Assembly (NCBI GenBank): GCA_021432635.1
Contig: MU270016.1
Span: forward strand, 1,507,905 to 1,571,904
Length of the DNA stretch: 64,000 nucleotides
Direction of reading: 5' to 3'
Source: Thozetella sp. PMI_491
Lineage: Eukaryota > Ascomycota > Sordariomycetes > Chaetosphaeriales > Chaetosphaeriaceae
Part shown: in pieces, positions 33,200 through 43,730 of the stretch
Layout: each line of letters starts with the position of its first letter
How positions within the stretch are numbered: position 1 is the first letter of the stretch
Program-made: the position numbers and the translations under genes
The notes under the pieces: model-generated
Seen by the model: the letters and a program-made list of their open reading frames with translations, nothing else
Database searches by the model: none
What the model was told of the DNA's origin: nothing

Positions 33200-34358
33200 A
33201 TTGACGAGTCGGAAAAGATGCTTGGCTGCAGTCCGAAAGTTCATCACAGATGCGGGCCGGTAGCCGGGCTCCAAGGTTTTATGGGCGCCCAGAAGCGCGC
33301 GGCGTGGGCGCCGGGCATTCGGTCAAAACATACGGGTTAGGAACCCGAAGAGGGTTTACAATGTCACGGGTGGCGCGACGGCGATAGTTTGCGTTGCACA
33401 GCAGCCAGGGGTAGGTCGGCCGCAATGGAATGATTTGCGCGAGTACGGGACACCTCTAAATCCTGCAGGACCGTTAGTTGGTCGGCTTGGTGGGATGGCC
33501 GGTTATGCGGTGGGGATTGGTCTCGGAGTGTGCGAAATGAAGAGCCCGAGTCCCGCCGGCCGCTGCTGTGACGTAACTTCCTCGTAACTGGTTTGCCTCC
33601 ACACAGGCCTCCCGCCCTTGCATCGGGTCTTGCGTCCAGCTTCGACGATCTTCCCATGAGCGCCTACGAAATACCACCAAGACAGGCTCGCCCACCTGCA
33701 GGTGCTATTCTTGTCAATTCCAGGGCCCAGCAGCAAGATCTACGGTCCATCGGGTGCAGGAACCATCGTCATCTTGCGCTACCGAGGCGACCCTTGCTGA
33801 GCCCAGGATGAAACAAGGCACCGTACCTAAGCCTGAATGGTTTACCGCGAAGCGCCACTAACTGGAGCGAAGTTCCCCTGTGCTACGACCACATGCAACT
33901 CTGTGCGCGGCATTTAGCGCAGCGAGACCCGCATTTCAGCGTCTGCAAAGGATGCTCTCCACGTTACCTTAGCTACCCCTATCAAGCTGTACCAACGGCG
34001 TACTCCACGTAAACCATAGCCAGCAATAACTCCTGAGGATACCACCTTTGGGCAATATGCTAGTGGAGCAAGTAACCAGGAATGCGTAGTAGACCAAGGT
34101 AATTCTGACGGCCTGCAAAAGTCCGCGAAAGATTTTTTTTTTTTTTTCACTAGGGCCATCCTTTCTCCGAGATCCCAACACAGTACTAAGCTCACTAGGA
34201 GGTACGTTTTATTGTGTCCATGCAACCTTCACACCGGAGCAAGAGTTATCGAACAATGCGATAATAACTCGCGTGGAGGGCTGGAAGTTCGAAAACTTGT
34301 CCTACGAGATACATAGTCCAAGTTGCAACACGTTCTACCGACGCAGCACACCACTGTC
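33200..34358. other. Intergenic, about 1.2 kb, with a T15 run
   Basis: No gene. A run of 15 T lies at about 34133-34147. The remaining frames are shadows. Confidence 0.45.
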
Positions 34359-35450
34359 TCACTGGTAGTCGGCTACCGACTGCTTGATGGTTTCCTCCAA
34401 GTTCATCCACCCGTGACCGCTGATTCTCTTTAGTAGCTCCTCGGCTCGCTCGTTCGTAACCTTGCTCAGATCTCTCCCCAAGTCCGGAATATCCTCGATG
34501 AACTGTCGGTCCGGGTACAGCTTCCGAAGCACGGTCAGAATGTCGTTCCAGTTGTACGGATATGCAAACGTGAACAACCGCTCGTCGCGGACGTCGTCAT
34601 AGATCAGCGCCGCGACGTGCACTAGAGCGTCGTCTATGATGTTGATGTAGTACTGCGGATCCGCAGACTTGGCATCCGCTCCCTCCTCGCCCGGGAACCC
34701 CTCGAAGAGAAGGCGGATCCAGCCGAGGGTCGAGTGGTACTTCTGGTGCTTGGCGTCGATGACAGGCCCGAAGTTTGCATTGGGGAGAATCGTGTTGAAT
34801 ACGAAGCCCGGCTTGTTCTCGCGAACCCACGCCCAAGCAGCCCGCTCGCTCTCCGTCTTGGCGGCGTAGTAGACGGCCACGGCACGCTCGATTCCCTCAT
34901 ACGGTGGCGGGGCCCAGGCGGCGGCGACGCTCTCATCGTTCCAGGTACTGCTGTCGATGGTAAACTCCTTGTTGGGCTTCGGGGCCGTGCACGCGCCACT
35001 GCTGCTAGTCATCACGACGCGCTTAATGCCTGGCTCTTTTGCGCAGGCAGCCAGCACGTTCTTAGCTCCATCTACGACCATGGGAATGGCGATATTGGGG
35101 TCCGAGACGGACATGACCGGTGTGGCAACGTGGATAAAGCCCTGTGCGCCTTGCACTGAGCTGTCAAACGCACCCGGCGCCGCCATGTCGGGTACTTCAG
35201 CCAGGCTGATGTTTTCAGATCCGTACTTTGCGCCAAAGTGGTCCACAAGCCACTTTCCGCGATCTAAGCCCCGTACCGTGCCACGGACTTTGTATCCGTG
35301 CTTCAGCAGGCTGTCCACGACATGGCTGGCAATGTTGCCGTTGGCACCGCTGACAACGCTATGGTGATGTTAATAGCTACCAGATAATACGCTAGCACGC
35401 AGGGACACTTACACGAGCGAGCCCTTGGGGAGTGCAAGGCCAGCGGCCAT
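34359..35450 (-). CDS. Extended SDR ketoreductase (GRE2/dihydroflavonol-reductase type)
   Basis: Exon 1 (35450-35413) and exon 2 (35358-34359) flank a 54 bp intron near the N-terminus; joined they give about 345 aa starting MAAGLALPKGSLVVVSGANG. The dinucleotide motif GANGNIASHV is formed right after the junction. Then follow VRGTVR, a Ser-rich strand (VVMTSSSGAC) and the catalytic Y-x-x-x-K as YYAAK, followed by SERAAW. The C-terminal substrate region is complete. Such reductases use NADPH to reduce aldehydes and ketones such as methylglyoxal, or pathway intermediates; the substrate is unknown. A paralogue with four introns lies at 51278-52533. Neighbours are a cutinase and an esterase on the same strand. 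Confidence 0.9.
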
Positions 35451-36154
35451 TGTTTCTTTAAAGTTGCAACAGGCTTCGTGGTATCATAGGCAAGAAAGTC
35501 TCCGCTTAGAAGGAGTGTTGTTGGCTTGAGTACTCGGGATGTATCGCGACAAACTAGCAGTGTTTACAGGAGTAGTCGAGACTTTATAAGCAGGTACGCA
35601 GGCCCCGCGTTCCATATTCGGGCCACGTCAGCCGGGTGACATTTGTTGCATCATGATCCGGCAACTACGCACCGCACGATCGGGTCTCTGGGTGGCCATC
35701 GTCCGATGTGACTACCCCCCGCCGGAATTGTACGCCAGAGAGAGTTCGTCGCAGCTTTCGTTGTATGACGGGATTGGTCAGACAGGACGGGAACATCTTC
35801 TGCCAAGCTTAACCTGTCTGCACGTTTCTGACTATGGCCCTCGCAGCCGCGGCTGGGCGGGGGGGCGAGGAGCGGATAACAACGAGATTTTTCCGATTGC
35901 GGCATAATTTTGCGACCAACTGAGGGAAAAGCACTAGCGCCATGCAATAAGTAGCGTATATCTGCGCGTTTCTTAGAAACCTATGCCTAGTTGCAAGGAA
36001 ATTTGTGATTATTCACCAAAGATAAGTCCCGTTAGGCATCTAGCAACCTAGAACTTTTGTATTTATCACACCTTATCTGCCTTATGCAGGCACGCAACTG
36101 GCTAATTGACGATCATCTGAGGCCCTCCATGGTCAATTATCGGACTTCTTCTCC
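35451..36154. other. Intergenic, no gene seen
   Basis: About 700 bp between two minus-strand genes; likely promoter of the reductase. Confidence 0.5.
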
Positions 36155-38119
36155 TCAATGACCTAATTTCTCGGAGAGCGTATTGACGAAAGCACAGCGC
36201 TCGAGCAGCCTCTGGCGGTCTCCCTCCTGCTTCCTCGCTTCAGCTACCGCAGACTCCATCGCACCATATTCCACGCCGACCATGCCAGGTACCTCCATGC
36301 TAGCCTCATTCGAGCCACTCCCATCCTTCTCTCCACGGATAGAGTACGTGCCCGTCCCCAAAGGCCCAGCAATGATCTGCACATTCACCAACGACGGACC
36401 AGCATGGGCATCATTGTCATGCGAGCCGTTCTGCTGCTGAGGGAATGCCTGAGGCCAAGTTGCTAGGCCAGCTTCAGAACCACCCGCGTATTCCGGATTC
36501 CCCGTGTAGGCAAACTGAATAAAGGATTCGGCAAGGGCTGCAGAGAGCTTTCGGTCCTGCTCTGATACTTCGCCTTCTGGGAAGACGCCGTTCAGGACGT
36601 AGTTCATGTCGCTGCCGTGGGCAACGCCCACGTATGGCATGCCCGCACCCGCGAAGAGGTGAGTCAACATGCTCTGGTTCAGGCTGTAGAGACGAACGCC
36701 GTCAAACGACGGGTTGGCAGCCTTGGAATGCCGGGACATCTCGTAGCCAAGGTCGATAGAGGAGCAGGTGAAGAGCAGGTCCCGCATGATCTGAGAAGCC
36801 TGGAACCAGTGGACTGGCGCGTCCGGGTCCGACTCGCTCTTACGGGCGCTGTAACGTGCCAGGTCTTCAGCGAAATCAGAGGCAGGGTAGAGAGCGAATA
36901 GCTTCTCGTAGTCCTCGTCTGTAAGGGCAACTGAAAAGGACTGGATAAGGGTCTTGATCCCTTCCTCGGATTCGTAAAGCTGAGCAGGCCCGGCTTGCGT
37001 AGCGCCGTCGTCTTGTGTCCAGGCCAAAACCATAGGAATACCTATATTGAAATGTCAGCCAAGCTGGGTCTTTGTTTATCCAGATAAGTGGGACTGCAGA
37101 CCTGTGGCAAATTTGCCAGCTCGGTATAAAGCCGACTGGCGATCAGGGAAGAAGTCGCCGTCTACTGATGGAATGAAGGTAAACAGTCCCATTGGGGGGT
37201 GGTTTGCAAGCGAGTATTCCATCGCCGTGTCAACGAGCTGGTTCATTGGCACATCCCTGAGGCACTGGAGCAACTCGGCGTCCTCATCTTTGCCATGCGG
37301 GCATCCTAGCTTCTCTGCTACGGCGCGGGTATGGCCCTCCGTCGCCCCGCTTTCCATGTTCAAGGCGGTGCCAGGCGGACCGGACATGACCCACGCCTGC
37401 GTGAACGGAACTCCCTGCTCACCGCCATACGCAACTAGTTGGAGAGACGTCATGGTTCCCGCTGCGCTCAGGCCCCAGGCTGTGATCCTTTCGGGGTCAC
37501 CTCCAAACGCCGCGATGTGGTCCTTGATCCACTGGACCCCCGCACGTTGGTCCCGCATGCCGACATTTAGGGACTTTTGCTCCCCAAGCAACGGCACCCT
37601 CGCAAATCCGAAGATTGTCAGCCGGGACTGGATGGCAACGTAGATGACGGGCTTGCCCAGCGACGCCGAGAGCGTGACCAGAGGCTCCGGATCGGCGTGG
37701 GGATCGTAAGCCCATCCCTTCACGACGCCGGCCTCGATGATCTGGACAACCACAGGCAGTTTATCGCCTGGGGACGTCCCTACCGGCCTCGCGATGCGCA
37801 CGTTGAGGCAGTCTTCGCTAATATCTGTAGTCTCGACAAAAAAGGGTGGGACTGCCGCGCTCATCTGGGGGCATGCTGCGCCAGGCTTGGTGGCATCAAT
37901 CTTGCTGCCCTCGGGTGGCGTATAGGGCTCCGGCGGCGCAAAGCGACGTGCACCCGAAGTGTCGTGCGCGAAGCGGATGTTCATGAACTGCTCCACGGAT
38001 CCTGTAGTGATGCCGCGATACTTGACATTGCTCTCCGGTATTGTCACCATGGGGTCTGCTACTACACAGGAGCCCACGGCCAGAAAGGCCAGCGCCGCGC
38101 GCAGCAAGACCCGGCCCAT
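36155..38119 (-). CDS. Secreted type-B carboxylesterase-like protein with altered oxyanion region
   Basis: Two exons (38119-37102, 37041-36155), 60 bp intron, about 634 aa. The signal peptide (LRAALAFLAVGSCVVA) predicts secretion. Family marks: SEDCLNV, VGMRDQRAGVQWIKDHIAAF, GGDPERITAWG, the nucleophile elbow GLSAAG, SVDGDFFP, and GVAHGSDMNYV with the catalytic His. Two deviations stand out. The usual HGGG oxyanion loop after the LPVVV strand reads QIIEAG, with no His-Gly-Gly. The elbow is GLSAAG instead of GESAGG. Ser and His remain. It could be a weakly active esterase or a non-catalytic homologue. The C-terminus is helical and longer than usual, ending in a Glu/Arg-rich helix. Confidence 0.85.
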
Positions 38120-38781
38120 TTCGCGCCAGCTGCGTACAATCAGACTTCAATCGAAAGGGATGCAGAGAACGCCGGCGTATCTCGCACAGGGATACTGATG
38201 GCAATTTGTTTGCCAGGAGTGAGAATGGATGGCACAGCTGTTGTTGGACAACAGCGGCCGCCAACCCCTTAAATACCTAGCCACCATACATAGTAGATTT
38301 TCCTCTGAGCAATGGATCGTTAGTTATGCAAATACGGCTTAGGACAACTGCTCGAGCTAGGGGTCCCTTGGTAGGGCTAGGAGAGCTGCGTGGGGTGGAC
38401 AGGGGCCCGTTTCCCTCCTCTTCTTTAGCCCGGCACATCCGATGACCCGACCTAGGCTCGTTTGGGTAGGAGAGTGATGAAGAATGAAAATCACTTTCCT
38501 CGACCAACATAACATGGTGGATCCCGACTCCCGGCAAGCGGGCAAACAGGCAAGCCAGAAATTCGGAACCACCCAGGGTTTGTTGGGGGACTTTTGCGAG
38601 TCACAGCGCATTCCTGCATGCAAAGGTGCAGCCAATTGGCAGGAATAACACTAAAATTACCTTTCTTATCTTAGTAATAGATATAATGGAAGTAAAAGGT
38701 AAGACTTAAATATTATCCATAAAGCTCTTATACTTTAAAGCTAGCAAAAGTCTTATATACTTTATATTTATATATTATAGC

Positions 38782-39205
38782 TGTAACAACCCCCAGGCGG
38801 ACGGGGTCCCAGAGAGGGGCAGCACCCTAAACGCTAGTGTCACGAATGGTCCGGAAGCCTGATCAGAGCTCCCGTGACCGTGGCGGCAAGCCGGGAGCCC
38901 TCAGTGTCGCCGGGGACCGCGAGGTTGGCCAACAGGGTCGGTCAATAGGGTCCACGCCAGGGGATAAGGTTGACCGAGAAAAGGGGATCCCCAACCCCAC
39001 CACTCGTTGAGAACTGTAAATAGTTGAGCAGCCACTTGTTGTGGGCTCTGACCAGAGCTTAAGAATAGCAATGGAAACCCCGGAAGACTGGCAGGAAGCC
39101 AGGCTTCAGTCGCACTTTGCATCTGAAACAACTTTGACTATCTCTACTTGCCCTACGATTGTGATCCTCTTGGTCAACCCCCTAAGCAAGAGACAGCTTA
39201 TTACA
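38782..39205. mobile_element. LTR-like fossil (possible solo LTR)
   Basis: 424 bp beginning TGTAACA and ending TTACA, the TG...CA layout with short inverted ends of retrotransposon LTRs. It is GC-richer than its AT-rich flanks. No matching second copy in direct orientation, no internal coding region and no clear target-site duplication are seen nearby. It is a broken remnant, probably Ty3/gypsy-like by general appearance only, and old to judge from its flanks. Confidence 0.35.
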
Positions 39206-39511
39206 TTATTTTCCTCGAGAAAGAAGACACCTAGGCTTTAGATTATTATACTATGCTTAAAGAGGATAGGTTGTTGATACTACTAGTTAAAATAGCTTAG
39301 AGTATTTGTAAGAAGATATAGAATAGCTAGCGCTAAAGCGGCTTGAAAGCTAGATCCCTAGGATAGTCATCTAATCAAGCTCAAGTCCCCACACTGTCAA
39401 CGACTTCCATCACATTATTGTTCAGTCTAAGTTTCCTCATAGACCACTTTATACAACGATTACGGGGCTTCGCCCCATTCCTACGTGCTCATATTGCTCT
39501 GGTCAGAGCCC
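39043..39511. repeat. Inverted pair of an identical 16-mer
   Basis: GGGCTCTGACCAGAGC at 39043-39058 and its exact reverse complement at 39496-39511. The core GCTCTG-AC-CAGAGC is itself nearly palindromic. The first copy lies inside the LTR-like fossil. Confidence 0.6.
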
Positions 39512-42370
39512 AGCATTTGTTGGCACTCGCATAGTTATGCCTTCTCCCACGTACCGCTAGACTTACACTACTTCAACGGCCCTACTTACGAGCTGGACCT
39601 TAAGGTTGTGGTATTGGTTCCGCGCTGTGGCTACTAGGCTACGGAGTGTATATGTGGTGGTGTTATGTGTGGCTTGTTCCGCACGTGCTCTGCTTCCTTC
39701 TCCCCGTTCTCAGTATGCCTTTATAAATCTTGTTTTATTGCTATATTAATAGTAATAGCTAAAGCTAATAAGAGAGTAAAGATTATTGTATTAATAAAAG
39801 ATCCTAGCTTATAACTATTATATACCCTACCTTTAGTATCTACAACCTCTTTATATATAGGGTAAGACAGACTTAGAATTAGCATTCAAGGGCTATTAGA
39901 CCGTTGAGGTAGCATATGTGGATTATAGGGCTGCTTTCTTTAGCTCCAGCAGGTGCTGCGTAGGAATTTTTAAGACAATAGGTACTTTGAGCTGTATAAA
40001 CCATGATTTGAGGCTATACCCCCCTAGTATCTCGTGCTGATAGATCGCCTGCTTGTTCAACTTATATCAAGAAGGGTTGATGTCGAGAGCAAACAGCTAG
40101 AGTTATACCTCTAGCTCGGAGCCAAGTGACAAAGTAAACCTCAAAGGAGGCTTCTGATTGGAAAAAAGTAGTGGGCTATATGGGCCATGTGGGGCCAAAT
40201 GGAGGAATCAGAAATCGAAAACCTCAACATCAACACGAACATTTACAGCCAGTCAGCCAGGGAATCCACCCTGTGTCTAGCATACCGCCGACCAAGGAGG
40301 CCTTGACCGGATTGTAGCAATAAGCATCACTTCACCCAGCGGGTACCTCTTATTTAGCCGGGTGAGTCCCTTCAAACTGCACTAGGACGCAAAGGAATTA
40401 CACTTCTAGATGTTTTGAAGTCTTTCGCAGACTTTAGATTATAACAAACAGTGGAGTTAGTCCAAAAGGGCTTGTGCGTGGGCTGAGGTACGTGTAGCGG
40501 AAACCTCGGCACGGATGGCTGAGAGAGCAACCACAGTACAAGCTATGTCGGCCGACCCGAAGGTCGTGGCCACGCGATATCGTAATTTGTGCAGCGGACC
40601 TCTCTAGTAGGGGTATTTTTCTATGAAATAGCAACTCTGTGACTGATCCGCCTAAGCCCAGGGCACAGCCAAGAAAAAGGGACCCAGTAAGTTGCTACTC
40701 CGTCGTCAACATTGGGTCTTAACGACTGGATTTGATGGAAGCAATTGAGAATCTGCTAGCACTTGTGGAATCCGAAACCAAGTGAACATGACAGGTGCAC
40801 CACGCGCAAAAAGGACCGGTCACCGCCTTCCTGAACACTTAGTGTTGGCCGGGAGAAGCAATCCTCCGATTCCCGTCGTATGTCGTCGCGCAATAAGTAC
40901 GAGTTTCTGAGAGTCATCAGCGTGCATACATTGTTTTGCCTGCGGCATCTGCGAAGTTGTTGCGAGTCCATCGTGGCAGTCTCTGGGGCGAGTTGAGCAC
41001 GTCGACTGCCAGTCCGGACTCGTCTGTCAGCCAGAACCCGTCTCTCTCGCGCCAAACAATGAGAGGCTTCATGTGGTCGAGTTGTCAGTGTTGGGTGGAT
41101 CGGGCTTGGCGAGGTTATCTCCCACGTGCTTCGCTTGCGGGTTGGTAAGCCCTCGCTTATGCGCGCTGCCAGGGACGCCGGCGATCCGAGCGGGGGATCG
41201 GAGCGGCATCGCGTGCGATGTTATTGGAAGCGTACCCTTCCGCTCCAGGACAAGCTCAAGAGCTCACCTTGTCGGGGTCTAGGCTGGACAAGTGGTGGCC
41301 AACGACCTTAGGCCATTCAACCATCTTCTTCTAGACCGTCGCAAAGCATGAGATACAATCGGTAGTCTTGCGAGCGTGGCATGAGGGGGGTGATGGCGAT
41401 GACGCTCCTGAGACGCAAGTCTTTTGGAACCTGTCACTTACTCGTCAGTGGCGTTCTACACGGACCTATCAACTCGTCGACATGCTTTCTTCGTATTCTC
41501 GGACCACTAGCCCCTCAGCAATCGCATTCAACCGTACCGGCCACCGATAATCTTCTTGGCAATGCATTCTGCCGGCCGGGGGCAAGAAACGGAGGTAAAA
41601 CCTGACACACCAGGGAACAAAGTGACCTGTCATCATTTTGTTGCGCATTAAGTTTGACCATATGTTGCTGCAAGGACATGGCTTCAATTGAGTCGGGAAT
41701 ACAAACAAAAATGAGTTCTCGTCAGGTCGCCTGATGTCGATAAGCTGCCTGTTCCCCAGGCCCGGACTGTAAGAATCTCCCTAATGCGGTAGGCCTGGCA
41801 CGCCTAGTGGGAATCCCAAACACAAGCATGGGGAGATAGTGCATGTAGATGCACCCACCCACACTGGCTTGGAGTATGCTTTCTTTTTTTTCTTTTTCTT
41901 TGAGCCCAGGAATTTTTGCTGCCAAGGGTGCAAAGCTGCAAAACGAGCCCCTGTCCCGCGACGGTGAATTGCTTTTTCCCACCTCGATACAGATTAGCTT
42001 AGTAGGTCATTACTAGTTATGGTCAGAAAGGTTTGCACCCCTCACAAGGTTGCATGACTCGTGCAATGCAGCAAAAAACACCCGCCTTAGACTGGTTACA
42101 ATTCATTCGCGGCCATACTTCAGATGGGCACGGGCAGAGACGCCTTCCGCTTGTGAAAGGATGGCCTGGCCCATTCCGCCATGCTCTATGATGGTCCCCA
42201 TACGTTCAGACAGCTTTGCGCCCTCATTTCGAAGAGCTCATGGAGATCGAATCTTTCGCTTGAGCATCATTGCATTTGCCTGGTTCGTTCGCTCGAGGCG
42301 CTTCAAGTCCTGAACCCTGCAATAGTGGGCGCGTCGCAAGCGCTCTACGACGCAGCATACACGCGCGACT

Positions 42371-43363
42371 ATGGCCGGAGAAACAGGGCCCATCACTGTC
42401 TCGTTGCCGATGGCCATGGCGATTGCGGGCTTCTTCGCCATCTCGATTTACAACACGGCTGAGATCCTGATTTGGATTGCCCACACATTCAAGCGACGAA
42501 CGAGCCTCTACTTCTGGAGCCTGCTGATCGCCTCGGCCGGGATACCCATCCACGCCGTGGGCGTGCTGCTTCGCTTCTTCGCCCTTGCTCCGAATCTTCC
42601 AATGTGTGTTGTTATAATCATCGGCTGGCAGGCCATGGTTACGGGCCAATCGGTCGTGCTCTTCTCACGCCTGCATCTCGTCGTCTCCAACTCGCTCAAG
42701 ATCCGATGGGTTCTTGTCATGATTGTGGTTAATTACTTCGTTCTCCACGTCCCGGTGTCGGTGCTCTTTCTTGCCAGCAACTCTGCCAGCCCAGACAATT
42801 TCATCGGCCCGTTCAACATATACGAGAAGATTCAGCTGGCTGGCTTCAGCGTCCAGGAAACTATCATATCCGGCTTATACTTGTGGGAGACAGTGTATGG
42901 GTTGAAGCCTGTCTTGGAAATCAAAGGAGCCGATGGGAAGAGAATCACCCGCCACCTACTCCTCCTTTTCATCGTCGTCGTAATCCTGGACAGCAGCCTC
43001 ATGGCCACTGAATACACCAACAATTTCCAAATCCAGACTACGTACAAGCCGGTCGTCTACAGTATCAAGCTCAAGATTGAATTCGTCATTCTCAACGAGC
43101 TAATCAACGTCACACGAGCGACCTCGTACGGCTCTCTTGGAAGCACCGGCTTCGCTTTCGACTCCACCCATTCCAAAAATGTGCGCATCATTTCGTCGAA
43201 TCGCACCGTCCGGAGCGATGCAGCGCAGCATGATTTGCACATGGAGATGGGACCTGTCAAGAGGACCGTCGCAGACCCCTCGTCGATGACAGTCTCGAGC
43301 CCGGCGGCGTTCATAACATCTTTCCCCCACCCCACGCACCCTTGTCCTCTAGCGGTTGCGTAG
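42371..43363 (+). CDS. Seven-helix integral membrane protein (DUF7703-like)
   Basis: A single-exon frame of 330 aa with ATG at 42371. Seven hydrophobic helices are evident, roughly at residues 10-30, 42-65, 75-95, 110-135, 155-175, 195-215 and 230-245. Family-type features are SIYNTAEILIWI in helix 1, SLYFWSLLIASAGIP, a VMVTGQSVVLFSRLH-like stretch (here AMVTGQSVVLFSRLHL), NIYEKIQLAGFSVQE and a late NELINVTRATSYGS. This matches a fungal family of receptor-like membrane proteins of unknown ligand. The last 60 residues are a soluble Ser/Pro/His tail. No intron is needed. Function is unknown. Confidence 0.82.
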   Translation: MAGETGPITVSLPMAMAIAGFFAISIYNTAEILIWIAHTFKRRTSLYFWSLLIASAGIPIHAVGVLLRFFALAPNLPMCVVIIIGWQAMVTGQSVVLFSRLHLVVSNSLKIRWVLVMIVVNYFVLHVPVSVLFLASNSASPDNFIGPFNIYEKIQLAGFSVQETIISGLYLWETVYGLKPVLEIKGADGKRITRHLLLLFIVVVILDSSLMATEYTNNFQIQTTYKPVVYSIKLKIEFVILNELINVTRATSYGSLGSTGFAFDSTHSKNVRIISSNRTVRSDAAQHDLHMEMGPVKRTVADPSSMTVSSPAAFITSFPHPTHPCPLAVA

Positions 43364-43590
43364 TGACAGGACACAAATGAAGCGCTTTGAGATCAAAGGT
43401 GTCAATAACGATCAATATGCCATAAAAAGAAAAGTCCTCGGAGTTGGAATCTAGGGCTGGGGCCCTGACTTGAGGGGAACTGACGATAGACGGTCGAAGG
43501 ATTAAATTTGCACGCGGCGCTCCGTGGTTGGCTTGTGTTGATTAAAGTATATTAATAAGAACCTTTTTCTCTTAACATCTGTCTGACATC

Positions 43591-43730
43591 TCAGTTGCAC
43601 TTCTCGTTAAAGTCACAGGTTGCCTGCCTGTCGCATAGTTTGGGAATATTGCAGTTTCCACACATATCGTTGGCGAACACATTCTCGAACGAGAAGCCCT
43701 TGATCTCCGTGGAGCTGCCGCTGATGTACT
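43591..43730 (-). CDS. Possible last exon of a small cysteine-rich secreted protein
   Basis: A 46-codon end frame on the minus strand, preceded by a TTAG acceptor. It carries evenly spaced cysteines (C-x2-C-x5-C-x5-C-x5-C) just before the stop, in the setting NDMCGNCNIPKLC and ATCDFNEKC. A donor GTAGCT about 110 bp upstream would match in phase with a short Cys-containing frame, but no convincing signal peptide was found. It may be a decayed effector-like gene or chance. Confidence 0.3.

Larger units (their letters stand above)
38120..42370. other. Long gene-poor, partly AT-rich region
   Basis: About 4.25 kb without a credible gene. 38640-38780, 39206-39400 and 39720-39890 are very AT-rich with many TA steps, resembling RIP-affected repeats. 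An LTR-like fossil sits at 38782-39205. From 40100 to 42370 composition is mixed with only shadow frames; a pyrimidine tract lies near 41880-41900. Confidence 0.5.

Noticed and set aside
33200-33274. Longer N-terminus for the cutinase from an upstream in-frame start
   Set aside because: It would place charged residues before the signal peptide; the Met at 33199 gives a normal secretion signal.
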